This document shows positions 17,731 to 26,822 of a DNA stretch of 64,000 nt, one piece after another. How positions within the stretch are numbered: the first letter of the stretch is position 1; every line of letters starts with the position of its first letter. Source of the stretch: Chryseobacterium indologenes. Lineage in GTDB: Bacteria > Bacteroidota > Bacteroidia > Flavobacteriales > Weeksellaceae. Location of the stretch: contig LAZY01000011.1 of the NCBI GenBank assembly GCA_001013295.1, positions 52,085 to 116,084 of the forward strand, written 5' to 3'. The position numbers were made by a program, and so were the translations under genes. Below the pieces are notes generated by a model. The model made no database searches. It was given only the letters and a program-made list of their open reading frames with translations, and was not told the origin of the DNA.

Positions 17731-18453
17731 TTATACAAATCCTCTTGCGTAATAAAGCTGTATGAGAAAAAAAAGTAAGGTAAAGAACCATACGACATAA
17801 GGATGATAACGGAAATTTTCTTTCAGAATATAGTGCAGAGCCCGGAATAATTGTATCAGGCCAATAAACATGATCACAAAAAATATGGCGAAAATTATGA
17901 AGAAGATATAATCTCTGGATGCATAATCTCCGGAGCTTGCAATGTTGTCAAGATGATCCAGATAGGAATTTACATCCACAGTCTGCCCAAGAAACATAGC
18001 AGAAAGAATCAGTAAAAAGAATGGAGTAGAAGTATAGACTGTAGTATATATAAATGAAAATAATAAAGTACGGAAAGTTACCGTATTCACTTTTTCTTTT
18101 TTATACCATAATAATATCACACTGAAGGCAACCGCTGTAAAATTATTGACCAGAAATATAAACAGTGCCTTTTCTACCATACTCAATCCCTTGATTTTGG
18201 AAATAAAACTCTGTTCTCCGCCGTAATCCATGAGAAGTACTGAAACAATAACAGATGTATAAACGGAAAGCTTGATCGGAGAGAGATAATCCCGGAAGCG
18301 TTCCGTTTCTTCCTTTTCCATTTCGTGTACAGAAAGATCATAACAACGGTAGGGATTCTGAAACAATTTGAAAATCGTCACAGGAACCAGCAGAATCTCA
18401 ATGATGATCTGCAGGCAAAGCTTCTCGAAGCTGTCAATCAGTTTTTCGAACAT
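17731..18453 (-). CDS. Hypothetical integral membrane protein, about five transmembrane helices
   Basis: A 240-residue protein with an amphipathic N-terminus containing a possible membrane-entry helix (~15-32), a charged loop (HEMEKEETERFRDY), and hydrophobic spans at about 60-75, 92-113, 125-150, 178-200 and 218-236. The arrangement resembles the membrane half of DUF3667/Yip1-like proteins, but no zinc-ribbon or other diagnostic motif is present, so I do not assign it. It stands alone, 152 bases downstream of the cupin gene and separated from it by a terminator. Function unknown. Confidence 0.65.
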   Translation of the reverse strand: MFEKLIDSFEKLCLQIIIEILLVPVTIFKLFQNPYRCYDLSVHEMEKEETERFRDYLSPIKLSVYTSVIVSVLLMDYGGEQSFISKIKGLSMVEKALFIFLVNNFTAVAFSVILLWYKKEKVNTVTFRTLLFSFIYTTVYTSTPFFLLILSAMFLGQTVDVNSYLDHLDNIASSGDYASRDYIFFIIFAIFFVIMFIGLIQLFRALHYILKENFRYHPYVVWFFTLLFFLIQLYYARGFV

Positions 18454-18547
18454 ATACAGAGTATTAAGGGAACGGGTTCAATATGCAATTTAAATAAATT
18501 TTAGATGGTATATAAAAATGCATCGGTTAATTTTGAAAAGTATTTTA

Positions 18548-18584
18548 CAAAAAAAATCAGGATAGAAAATAATCTGTCCTGATT
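18548..18584 (-). terminator. Intrinsic terminator after the cupin gene
   Basis: On the minus strand AATCAGGACAGA pairs with TCTATCCTGATT (12-bp stem with one wobble), followed by a run of eight T. It sits 21 bases after the cupin stop. Confidence 0.75.
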
Positions 18585-18605
18585 CTAATAGGTATATTGT
18601 TTATA

Positions 18606-19496
18606 TTACTTTGGAAGCCCCTTTTTCAAAGCAATATTGGCTTTTTCTACGGCTTTTCTTTCTTTCCAGTCCATATATCTTTTTTTGTACCGGCCTTTCA
18701 TAAAATTGTCAAAATTACGCTGAACGGCAAGATTCCAGAGAGAATGTGCTTTTACAGCCCAGCTTTTGTCCCAGGCACGAAGAGAGATAGAGAATGATCC
18801 GTCAAGATATTTCATCCAGTGCCACCAGCCGGTTGGCATAAACAGGGTATCTCCATGCTCTAGGAAACATTCAATTCCTTCAATTCCGTCCAGTGCAGGG
18901 AATTTTTCAAAATCAGGATTGGCAATGTCATAGTCTTCCAGGGCATAGGTTGCATAAGGAAGTTTATACAGACGGGTTTTCCATTTGTATTCAAACAGAA
19001 GAACATGCTTTCTGCCGTTGAAATGCGTATGGAAAATATGAGGCATATCAATATCGTAGTGAAGGAACGTTACAGAACCTTTACCTCCAAAAAACATACT
19101 CGGGTATTTATCCAGAAATCCTCCCATCAGATTTTTAGGCGGGATATAGTCATCCAGTAATTTAGGGGCAAATTTAATGGGATCGAAAAAAAAGATCCTG
19201 AGGTCTGTAGGCTCTCGCTGAATAAGGTCTACATAGTCCCGGAAAGGCATTTTTGTGGTCGGAGTATTGATCGGAGCTGCAGGATCAGCTTTAGAACTGT
19301 CATATAAAGGCACTTCTACATCACCCACTACTTCTTTCATGTACTCCATTGTCCACTTTTGATATGCAGGCCACTTTCTTGCCATGTTTTTGATGACTAC
19401 TGGTTTGCATGGCTTTAGGTACTTTTCACGGAAGTCTTCTTGTGAAATGTCATCTACAATATCAATAGGTTTAAGGAGTATTCCCATTCGGTTCAA
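18606..19496 (-). CDS. Cupin-like JmjC-fold oxygenase (Cupin_8 family)
   Basis: Fe(II)/2-oxoglutarate-dependent oxygenase fold, 296 aa. The iron facial triad is visible: HYD gives H146 and D148, and the distal histidine is H226 in GWWHWMKY. K164 in GRKHVLLF is a good candidate for 2-oxoglutarate binding. The N-terminal KPCKPVVIKNMARKWPAYQKW is typical of Cupin_8 proteins, which include protein and tRNA hydroxylases. The substrate cannot be predicted. An in-frame ATG at 19487 (MGILLKP) is an equally good start. Monocistronic, with a terminator behind it and a divergent protease gene in front. Confidence 0.85.
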   Translation of the reverse strand: MNRMGILLKPIDIVDDISQEDFREKYLKPCKPVVIKNMARKWPAYQKWTMEYMKEVVGDVEVPLYDSSKADPAAPINTPTTKMPFRDYVDLIQREPTDLRIFFFDPIKFAPKLLDDYIPPKNLMGGFLDKYPSMFFGGKGSVTFLHYDIDMPHIFHTHFNGRKHVLLFEYKWKTRLYKLPYATYALEDYDIANPDFEKFPALDGIEGIECFLEHGDTLFMPTGWWHWMKYLDGSFSISLRAWDKSWAVKAHSLWNLAVQRNFDNFMKGRYKKRYMDWKERKAVEKANIALKKGLPK

Positions 19497-19711
19497 ATTA
19501 TTAGGCTAAAGTATTAAATATTTGTGATAATAAACGGTAAGAATTTAAATTATTTGGAATTATTTTAAATAAAAGATAAAATGAAGGACAGATGGGATGG
19601 AATGAAGCTGTAGCAGGATGAATTTCTGCTTATCAATACCTTTTGCAAAAAAAGAACCTGATTTGTAAATGATATGAATTCTGCGTATACTTGCTGCTGT
19701 TAAAACTGACT

Positions 19712-21001
19712 ATGAAACGGATCACAACTATTATTCTTTCCCTTGTATTTGCAGGGATTTCTGCCCAAAAATCAAAAACAATTTTTACTTCCGATATAGA
19801 CAACTTCTGGAATGCTTATGACCAGATCAAAAAAACAGATGATTTTTCTCAAAAACTGAGCCTGATCAATACCCTTTATATTGATAAAGGTACCCCAGGG
19901 CTTAAGGCATTTATGAAAGCCAGAGACTATAATGATACCGTTTATGTAAAGGCTATTGATGAATACCCAAAATTCTGGAACTCCATCAGACCCAATACGC
20001 TGACCATTAAAAAAAGATTTGGAGATCTTAATAATGCAGTCACCAGGCTGAAACAGCTTTATCCCGGACTAAAAGAAGCCGGAATGTACTTTACGATCGG
20101 GGGACTTCGTGCAGGGGGAACTACAGAAGGGAATATGGTACTTGTAGGTGCTGAAATAGGAACCGGTACTCCGGCTACAGATATTTCGGAACTGAAAGAA
20201 GACTGGCTGAAAGCACTCTTTGCAGGACAGTCGCTGGATAATATCGTATTTTTAAATATTCATGAATACATTCATACCCAGCAGCATGGAGCAAGCAATA
20301 CCGTTCTTGGGTATTCCATCAAAGAGGGATCTTGCGATTTTATTGCTGAATTGGTCTTGAATAAGCCGCTGCACACGAAATACCGCTCATATGGAGAGGC
20401 GCATGCTGTAGAAGTAAAAGATCGGTTTAAAAAGGAAATGTTTACCAATAATTTTTCAAACTGGCTGCATAACGGACAGAAAAAAGGAGAAAGTGCAGAT
20501 TTAGGCTATTATGTAGGCTATGAAATCTGTAAAGCTTATTATCAGCAGGCAAAAGATAAAAAGCAGGCAGTGAAAGACATTATCGAGCTGAATTATGATG
20601 ATGATAAAGCAGTTGAAGACTTCCTGAATCAATCAAAGTTTTTCAATGAAAAAGTCGATAAAGAGAAACTTATCGCAGAATATATGTATGTGGCAAAAAC
20701 TGATCCTGCCAACGGAGCAACGGATGTGAATCCGGATACCAAAGAGATAAAGATCACCTTTTCAAAAGAAATCATCCCAAATAAATATTCTATAAGCCTT
20801 TCAGATAAAGGAAAAGAAAACTTTCCCATTACAAAAATAGTAGGCCTGGAAAACAATAATAAAACGCTGGTTCTGTCAATGGATCTGAAACCGGATAAAG
20901 AGTATGAATTTGTACTCACCAATAAAACCTTTGAATCTAAAGATGGTTACCCGCTGAAAGACGAAAAATTTATTGTGAAATTTAAAACAAAACCTCAATA
21001 A
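19712..21001 (+). CDS. Exported gluzincin-like metalloprotease with C-terminal Ig-like domain
   Basis: A 429-residue secreted protein. Signal peptide ~1-18 (ends GISAQ), then a helical catalytic domain with zinc motif HEYIH at 184-188 and a downstream glutamate in KEGSCDF (E205) or IAEL (E213) as third ligand. Residues ~335-429 form a bacterial Ig-like (Big_5/SbsA-type) domain, starting DPANGATDVNPDTKEIKITF. The ATG at 19712 gives a clean signal peptide; an in-frame TTG at 19691 was rejected. The 215-base divergent region to the cupin gene shows no firm promoter. Substrate unknown; it resembles the DUF2268/GldB-like family only loosely. Confidence 0.7.
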   Translation: MKRITTIILSLVFAGISAQKSKTIFTSDIDNFWNAYDQIKKTDDFSQKLSLINTLYIDKGTPGLKAFMKARDYNDTVYVKAIDEYPKFWNSIRPNTLTIKKRFGDLNNAVTRLKQLYPGLKEAGMYFTIGGLRAGGTTEGNMVLVGAEIGTGTPATDISELKEDWLKALFAGQSLDNIVFLNIHEYIHTQQHGASNTVLGYSIKEGSCDFIAELVLNKPLHTKYRSYGEAHAVEVKDRFKKEMFTNNFSNWLHNGQKKGESADLGYYVGYEICKAYYQQAKDKKQAVKDIIELNYDDDKAVEDFLNQSKFFNEKVDKEKLIAEYMYVAKTDPANGATDVNPDTKEIKITFSKEIIPNKYSISLSDKGKENFPITKIVGLENNNKTLVLSMDLKPDKEYEFVLTNKTFESKDGYPLKDEKFIVKFKTKPQ

Positions 21002-21013
21002 TCTATTAAGCAA

Positions 21014-21286
21014 ATGGATTTTGATAAAAAAGTACTGAAAAACATTTTTGATACCCTATATCATTCAGATTTGACACTTACAGAAATCATCTGCAAACTC
21101 AAATCAGAGGGTCTGACACAAGGGCAGACCCATTATATCCTTTGGTCAGAATTGAAAGATCAGGATCTGTTTACTTTTAGTGGTTTACGGAATGAAATTG
21201 TTTATGCTCCTTGTTGGTCAGATGCATTGCAGCAGAATCTTTCTTTAGATAATGAATTTGAAACTTTTTTTAAAGAAGAGGATTAG
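21014..21286 (+). CDS. Small hypothetical protein, winged-helix-like (90 aa)
   Basis: The ATG lies 12 bases after the protease stop, so the two are one transcript. The protein is acidic, has no signal peptide, and the first ~55 residues (LKNIFDTLYHSDLTLTEIICKLKSEGLTQ, broken here only by description) read as three helices, reminiscent of a helix-turn-helix or DNA-packaging adapter, followed by a short beta hairpin and acidic tail. I do not recognise a family. It may be a cytoplasmic partner unrelated to the exported protease. Confidence 0.55.
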   Translation: MDFDKKVLKNIFDTLYHSDLTLTEIICKLKSEGLTQGQTHYILWSELKDQDLFTFSGLRNEIVYAPCWSDALQQNLSLDNEFETFFKEED

Positions 21287-21449
21287 ATTTTATAAAGGAC
21301 AATGCAGGATGGAATTTACTCCCTATGAAATGAAGCCTCTGTTCAATAATAATATGACATTATGGGTGTCTTGCCGGGAAGATAAGATATAATCCGGAAG
21401 TTTATATCAACGTATCTGTAGTAAGCGATTCAATTCTTATATTTGATCT

Positions 21450-24014
21450 ATGAAAACAGGTTTACTTGCATTATCTTTTGCTGTTCTCAGCACTGGTTAT
21501 TACGCACAGACGAAAATTCAGCCCAAATTGGAATCCGGTGTTTCCTATGAGCTGGCTCAATTCAGAAAAAGTTCATTAAGCAATATTAAATATCAGCTGG
21601 ACCTGAAAATTCCTGAAAGTAAATCAGAGAGAATTCAGGGAACCGAGATCCTGTCATTCGATTATAAAAAACAAAATCAGGCTCCGCTGTTGATCGATTT
21701 TAAAGAAGAGGCCGCTTCCCTGATCTCAGTTACGGTGAATGGAAAGACCATAAAACCGGTGCTGGAAAATGAGCACATCATCATTGAGGCTCAATACCTG
21801 AAATCAGGGCTCAATCAGGTAGATTTTACTTTTCTTGCCGGAAATGCAGCCCTGAACAGAAGAGACGGCTATCTGTATACCTTATTTGTTCCTGATCGTG
21901 CACGAACCATGTTCCCATGTTTTGATCAGCCGAACCTGAAAGCAAAATATTCGCTGACTTTAACGGTTCCTGAAAAATGGAACGCTATTGCCAATGGAAA
22001 ATTGAAAAATACAAGTGTACAACAAGGAAAAAAGATCCTTCATTTTGACACTTCAGACATCATCCCAACCTATCTGTTTTCTTTTGCTGCAGGAGATTTT
22101 AAAGCCTTTACAGAAAAGATTGAGCAACAGGATTCCAGAATTTTGTACCGTGAAACAGATTCCGTAAAGATCAAAAACAGTATGGATTCTATTTTCACGC
22201 TGTATAGAAATTCTCTCGACTATTTTGAAAAATGGACAAAAATTCCACATCCTTTCCAAAAACACGGAATGGTTGCAGTTCCGGACTTTCAGTTTGGAGG
22301 AATGGAGCATCCGGGGGCAATCTTATTTCAGAATTCCACTTTATTTTTAGATAAAAATGCGACCCAGAATCAGCTGAATAATCGTTCCAACCTTATTGCC
22401 CATGAGGTTGCCCATCTTTGGTTCGGAGATATGGTGACGATGGATTGGTTCAATGATGTATGGATGAAAGAAGTTTTTGCCAACTTTATGGCAGATAAAA
22501 GTACAGGGGCCGCTTCTGACAAAGGCGTTTATGATCTGAAATTTTTAACGACCCATTTTCCTGCCGCTTATTCAGTAGACCGTACATTGGGTGCTAACCC
22601 GATCAGACAGGTTCTGGATAATCTGCAAAATGCAGGGATGATGTACGGACCTATTATTTACAGCAAAGCACCTATCATGATGCGCCAGCTGGAATTGCTG
22701 ACCGGAGAAGAAAATTTCCGCAAGGGAATAGGGGAATACCTTAAAAAATATGCTTACAGCAATGCAACCTGGCCGGATCTTATTGAGATTCTGGACCGTC
22801 ATACGGATAAAGACCTGCAAAGCTGGAACAAAGTCTGGGTAAATGATCCCGGAAGACCTATCGTAAACTATACTGTAAAATATAAAGGTGATAAGATTGA
22901 CAACTTTACCATCACCCAGCGTCCGGAATATGGAAAAGAACAAAAATCCTGGCCTCAGGAATTTGAGATCAGTTTATTCTACCCTGGCAGCATTGAAAAA
23001 GTTAAAGTAAAATTGTCCGGGATACAGCAGGAAGTTCCGGAACTGAAAGGAAAAGCAAAACCTCTTTTCGTTCTTCAGAATTCATCAGGGATAGGATATG
23101 GAGTATTCAGCATCGATAAGGCTGTCACGACAGATTTTTCATTGATTAAAGATCCTGTAAGCCGTGCCAGTGCTTATATTTCGTTGTATGAGAATATGTT
23201 GGGTGGCTCAGGAATGACTCCACAGGAAGTATTACATTTCTTTACAGGTCAGCTCCAAAAAGAGACTACAGAATTGAATCTTCGCCTTATTGCCGGTTAT
23301 ATTTCTACCATCTATTGGGAATTCTTAGCTGCAGATAGAAGGCAGAAAGAGTCTGAAAACCTGGAAAATACAATATGGAAAGCATTACAGGAGCAGACAG
23401 CCAGAAATAATAAGAAAATTTTGTTCGATTGCTACCAGGGAATCTTTCAGACTCAGCAGGCTTATGACAATCTGTATAAGATCTGGAAATCCCAGACACC
23501 TCCTCAGGATGTTTCTTTGAATGATGATGATTTCACCAACCTCGCACTTGCTTTATCACTGCGAAACAATGATAACAATGACCTGTTGCAGGAGCAGCTG
23601 GTGAGAATCAAAAATCCGGATCGTTTCAATCGTTTCAAAATCATTATGAAAGCGGCTTCTTCAGATCAGAATACCCGTGATGAATTTTTTAACGGGCTTG
23701 CACAGAAACAAAACAGATCCAATGAATCAGCTGTTGGAGCAGCGCTGGTTTACCTGCATCATCCACTGAGACAGCAGACGTCTGTACAATACCTTCCGAA
23801 AACATTAGAATTATTACAGGAAATTCAAAAAACAGGAGATATATTCTTCCCGAATAACTGGCTTAATTCCACATTTGGAAACTATCAGAATCCGAAAGCA
23901 CTTGAAGTTGCCAATCAGTTCCTTTTAAAAAACCCTGATTATAATGCTATTCTGAAAAATAAAATTTTACAGGCCACCGATAATGTAAGAAGAGCACAGG
24001 CGTTAGTAAAATAG
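21450..24014 (+). CDS. M1-family metallo-aminopeptidase (aminopeptidase N type), exported
   Basis: Cleaves N-terminal residues from peptides, acting in the periplasm given the signal peptide (~1-20, ending YYAQ). 854 aa. The exopeptidase motif GGMEH is at 283-287 (usual form GxMEN; the Asn is His here), the zinc site is HEVAH at 318-322 with the third ligand E341, and the ERAP1-like helical domain occupies ~540-854. Catalytic tyrosine is probably in MMYGPIIYSKAP. The gene is monocistronic. No convincing promoter was found: a TATATTTG just upstream is too close to the ATG. Confidence 0.9.
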   Translation: MKTGLLALSFAVLSTGYYAQTKIQPKLESGVSYELAQFRKSSLSNIKYQLDLKIPESKSERIQGTEILSFDYKKQNQAPLLIDFKEEAASLISVTVNGKTIKPVLENEHIIIEAQYLKSGLNQVDFTFLAGNAALNRRDGYLYTLFVPDRARTMFPCFDQPNLKAKYSLTLTVPEKWNAIANGKLKNTSVQQGKKILHFDTSDIIPTYLFSFAAGDFKAFTEKIEQQDSRILYRETDSVKIKNSMDSIFTLYRNSLDYFEKWTKIPHPFQKHGMVAVPDFQFGGMEHPGAILFQNSTLFLDKNATQNQLNNRSNLIAHEVAHLWFGDMVTMDWFNDVWMKEVFANFMADKSTGAASDKGVYDLKFLTTHFPAAYSVDRTLGANPIRQVLDNLQNAGMMYGPIIYSKAPIMMRQLELLTGEENFRKGIGEYLKKYAYSNATWPDLIEILDRHTDKDLQSWNKVWVNDPGRPIVNYTVKYKGDKIDNFTITQRPEYGKEQKSWPQEFEISLFYPGSIEKVKVKLSGIQQEVPELKGKAKPLFVLQNSSGIGYGVFSIDKAVTTDFSLIKDPVSRASAYISLYENMLGGSGMTPQEVLHFFTGQLQKETTELNLRLIAGYISTIYWEFLAADRRQKESENLENTIWKALQEQTARNNKKILFDCYQGIFQTQQAYDNLYKIWKSQTPPQDVSLNDDDFTNLALALSLRNNDNNDLLQEQLVRIKNPDRFNRFKIIMKAASSDQNTRDEFFNGLAQKQNRSNESAVGAALVYLHHPLRQQTSVQYLPKTLELLQEIQKTGDIFFPNNWLNSTFGNYQNPKALEVANQFLLKNPDYNAILKNKILQATDNVRRAQALVK

Positions 24015-24087
24015 GGGCATTGAGAAAGAAATCATTAAACCTCCAAAGAGCCAGATTCTTTTACAGTAATAAAAATTCAAGGAAGAC

Positions 24088-24114
24088 TTCATTTGTGCAT
24101 TCGTGGCAATGATA
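24088..24114. repeat. Second copy of the GTGCATTCGTGGCAAT repeat
   Basis: TTCATTTGTGCATTCGTGGC and the following AATGATA match 7318-7344 except at two positions. Only the right half of the inverted repeat is present here. It lies in the 210-base gap before the symporter gene. Confidence 0.5.
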
Positions 24115-24224
24115 AATCTTAGCATTTTTATGTTTTTCCAATCCAAAAAGATCTGGATCCTATCGCTTCGATTTTTGTGACTGACCTGGAAAATGGCTAT
24201 ATTCGGCTTCATAAAAAAAATGAT

Positions 24225-25721
24225 ATGCAAGTATATGAAGCGGTTTCTGTGGGACTGTACCTGTTGCTGATGATAGGTATAGGCATATATTCTTATAGAA
24301 AATCAACAAGTAATTCGGAGGAATTTTTAATAGGCGGAAGAAAGATGGGAGCCGCAGTAACGGCTTTATCTGCCGGTGCTGCCGATATGAGCGGATGGCT
24401 GCTGATGGGAGTTCCGGGAGCAATGTACCTGGCCGGGATTTCAAGCTCATGGATTGCGATAGGGTTAACGATTGGAGCTTATCTCAACTATATTATTGTG
24501 GCCCCAAGACTTAGGATTTATACCGAAGTAGCGCAGAATGCCATTACATTACCCGTATTTTTTGAAAACAGGTTTAAAAATAAAAACCATCTTCTGAAGA
24601 TTACTTCCTCCATCTTTATTCTCGTATTCTTTACCCTTTATACGTCCGCGGGGATGGTATCCGGAGGGAAATTATTCGAGTCGGCCTTCGGAATGGATTA
24701 TACTTTAGGTTTATTACTGACGAGTGTAGTAGTGGTATTATATACCTTTTTAGGAGGATTTCTGGCGGTGAGTCTTACCGATTTTGTACAGGGAACCATT
24801 ATGGTGCTGGCATTGGTGATTGTACCGATTGTAGCCATTACCCAGATTGGAAGTATTGGCGAAACTTTTTCACTCATTGAAGCTAAAGATCCCAAATATC
24901 TTGACCTATTCAGAGGAACGACAACGGTAAGCATCCTGTCTTTATTGGCATGGGGACTTGGATATTGCGGACAGCCCCATATTCTGGTACGTTTTATGGC
25001 AATCGATAAACCGAAAGATCTTATCAAAGCGAGAAGAATCGGGATTACATGGATGATCTTTACTGTGGCCGGAGCCTTGGCGATCGGTCTTGTGGGAATT
25101 GCTTATCTGCAGAAATTTGACATGGAAACAATGCTGAAATTCGACGGTTCGAAGACTGAGGCAGAAACCATTTTCATCTATTTCTCCAGAATTCTGTTCC
25201 ATCCTTTCATTGCGGGATTCCTGCTTACGGCAATTCTTGCTGCTGTAATGAGTACTATTTCTTCCCAATTGCTGGTAACTTCCAGCTCATTGACCGAAGA
25301 TATTTATAAAGCTTTCCTGAACAAAAAAGCAACTCCAAAACAACTGCTGCTGGCCAGCAGAATTTCTGTTCTGGTAGTAGCGGTGATTGCCGTACTCTTG
25401 TCATTGAATCCTAAAGACAGTATCCTTAATCTGGTAGGAAATGCATGGGCTGGCTTTGGTTCAGCATTCGGACCATTGATTCTTCTGTCACTTCTATGGA
25501 AAAAATCAACCTGGCAGGGTGGTTTTGCCGGAATGCTGGTAGGAGGAATCACGGTATTGGCATGGGTGTACCTTCAGCATCCGCTGAAAGACTGGTATGA
25601 GATCATCCCAGGCTTTACCCTTTCTCTGCTCACCAACATTATTGTTTCATTGTTTACATACAAACCTGATGCAGTGATTGAAAGTGAATTTGATGAAATG
25701 AAAAAGATCATGCAGGAATAA
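24225..25721 (+). CDS. putP: Sodium/solute symporter of the SSS family, proline permease PutP type
   Basis: Na+-driven inner-membrane symporter, 498 aa with about 13 helices. Family phrases are present: SNSEEFLIGGRKMGAAVTAL (after TM1), AADMSGWLLMGVPG (the PutP Na+ / substrate site region around TM2), SAGMVSGGKLFES (TM4-5), WGLGYCGQPHILVRFMAI (the SSS signature) and SSQLLVTSSSLTEDIYK (TM8 Na+ site with SS). This set fits PutP better than panthothenate or sugar members. The ATG at 24225 removes a 16-residue polar extension of the open frame. Single gene, followed by a terminator. Confidence 0.85.
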   Translation: MQVYEAVSVGLYLLLMIGIGIYSYRKSTSNSEEFLIGGRKMGAAVTALSAGAADMSGWLLMGVPGAMYLAGISSSWIAIGLTIGAYLNYIIVAPRLRIYTEVAQNAITLPVFFENRFKNKNHLLKITSSIFILVFFTLYTSAGMVSGGKLFESAFGMDYTLGLLLTSVVVVLYTFLGGFLAVSLTDFVQGTIMVLALVIVPIVAITQIGSIGETFSLIEAKDPKYLDLFRGTTTVSILSLLAWGLGYCGQPHILVRFMAIDKPKDLIKARRIGITWMIFTVAGALAIGLVGIAYLQKFDMETMLKFDGSKTEAETIFIYFSRILFHPFIAGFLLTAILAAVMSTISSQLLVTSSSLTEDIYKAFLNKKATPKQLLLASRISVLVVAVIAVLLSLNPKDSILNLVGNAWAGFGSAFGPLILLSLLWKKSTWQGGFAGMLVGGITVLAWVYLQHPLKDWYEIIPGFTLSLLTNIIVSLFTYKPDAVIESEFDEMKKIMQE

Positions 25722-25750
25722 TATTGATATTCTTGCCATTCTGAAATAAA

Positions 25751-25786
25751 ATAAGCCCTTGCTGTTGAGCGAGGGTTTGTTGTTTT
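25751..25786 (+). terminator. Probable terminator after putP
   Basis: AAGCCCTTGCT and AGCGAGGGTTT form an imperfect stem, followed by TGTTGTTTTT. The mismatches lower confidence. Confidence 0.45.
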
Positions 25787-25849
25787 TAGGAAGGTGGGTA
25801 GAGAAGAATTTATTATTTTTAAAAATTCAAAACCATAGAAAGCTAAGAC

Positions 25850-26122
25850 ATGAAAAATGAGGTATATGTTTTTACAGGAGAGGAAGCACATATTCCAGCC
25901 GGTATTTTTACAACATTAGAAAAAGCGGTAGAATGGATCAAAACCCATTCGCTCACTGGAATGCTAAGCAAATATCCCGTAGATACAGGACTTTATGATT
26001 GGGCAATCAATGAAAACTTCTTCACGGTTAAAAAAGATCACCAGAAGGAAGCCAAATTTATTCAAAGATTTACCTGTGCATCATTGGAACATTTTCACTT
26101 TGAAAAAGGAGAGGAAATATAA
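25850..26122 (+). CDS. Small hypothetical protein (90 aa), DUF7710-like
   Basis: Cytoplasmic alpha/beta protein with VYVFTGEEAHIPAGIFTTLE at the N-terminus, then EKAVEWIKTHSLTGMLSKYP, GLYDWAINENFF and FIQRFTCASLEHFHFEKG. I associate this order with DUF7710, a family of short proteins common in Bacteroidota and Firmicutes and often found next to orphan immunity-type genes. That name is from memory and should be checked. The next gene starts 20 bases after its stop and may be co-transcribed. Function unknown. Confidence 0.6.
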   Translation: MKNEVYVFTGEEAHIPAGIFTTLEKAVEWIKTHSLTGMLSKYPVDTGLYDWAINENFFTVKKDHQKEAKFIQRFTCASLEHFHFEKGEEI

Positions 26123-26142
26123 GTTTAAAAAAGGTCACATTT

Positions 26143-26517
26143 ATGAAGAATTTCGTTAAACTCTTGATTCTGCTCCTTATCATTTCATTGGCCATCAAGC
26201 TTTGGCTAAATGCAGAATTAAAAAAAGATATGGTCAATCTCAATAAAGAAAATATAAAGAATCTGGATTTTACTACAAATAAAAACTTCACACCATTTGG
26301 TATTGAAAATATAGGGATCAATCTGAGAGATGAATTATTGAGAATGGATATTGATAAAGCTGATAAAGAAGTGCTGATCGGGTTTCCTTTTTACTTTTTT
26401 CAAGCTAATGAACTGAAGATAAAGAATAAAGATAAAGTAATTGAAATCTCTTTAAATTACAGTTGGTATCATTCTGTTTTCAGAATCAAGGGATACAGGA
26501 CTTTAGAAAACAAATAA
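26143..26517 (+). CDS. Small membrane-anchored hypothetical protein (124 aa)
   Basis: One N-terminal transmembrane segment (VKLLILLLIISLAIKLWL, residues ~4-21) anchors a ~100-residue basic domain that should face the periplasm. The remainder alternates helix and strand with no recognisable motif or cysteine. Twenty bases separate it from the preceding small gene. Not recognised. Confidence 0.55.
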   Translation: MKNFVKLLILLLIISLAIKLWLNAELKKDMVNLNKENIKNLDFTTNKNFTPFGIENIGINLRDELLRMDIDKADKEVLIGFPFYFFQANELKIKNKDKVIEISLNYSWYHSVFRIKGYRTLENK

Positions 26518-26559
26518 GAATATGAAAAGAAAGAATTTTCCAACAAAGTAGCTTATCAT

Positions 26560-26608
26560 TTTAGTCACTAATTCTCGGGTAGAAAGGATTCGTGAATTAG
26601 TGGCTAAA
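26560..26608. repeat. Inverted repeat TTTAGTCACTAATTC / GAATTAGTGGCTAAA
   Basis: Arms 26560-26574 and 26594-26608, 14 of 15 bases paired, 19-base loop. The wording resembles the ATTCGTGGC and AATTAGTGTCATT phrases of other gaps in this window. It could also end transcription of the preceding gene, but no T-run follows. Confidence 0.5.
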
Positions 26609-26681
26609 AAATAATAGGAGGTTTATCAGTGTTTACATCTTCCAGATTTCATCAATTTAGCATTGCATTGGAGGATGTTGA

Positions 26682-26780
26682 TTAGGTTTTTACACTATAT
26701 TTTGAAAATTCACCCCAGTCATGATACCCGAAAACTTCTATTTCAGAATGTTCTGTCATCAGGGTTTTTACTTTTTCCAT
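26682..26780 (-). CDS. Possible 32-residue peptide or gene remnant
   Basis: ATG at 26780 opens MEKVKTLMTEHSEIEVFGYH, then DWGEFSKYSVKT and stop. Codon use and amino-acid composition look protein-like, with balanced charged residues and an aromatic core. It may be a relic of a longer gene or a real micro-protein. There is no homologue known to me. Confidence 0.2.
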   Translation of the reverse strand: MEKVKTLMTEHSEIEVFGYHDWGEFSKYSVKT

Positions 26781-26822
26781 AATTCTGGATTTTAATTATC
26801 TTTAAAGCACTATAGAACTCAA

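Larger units (their letters stand above)
26518..26822. other. Gap with inverted repeat and a possible minute reading frame
   Basis: The gap holds a 15-bp inverted repeat at 26560-26608 and, on the minus strand, a 32-codon frame at 26682-26780. Nothing else is seen. Confidence 0.5.

Noticed and set aside
21438..21445. TATATTTG before the M1 peptidase
   Set aside because: A -7 box here would place the start point at the ATG, and no TTG lies 17-23 bases upstream.
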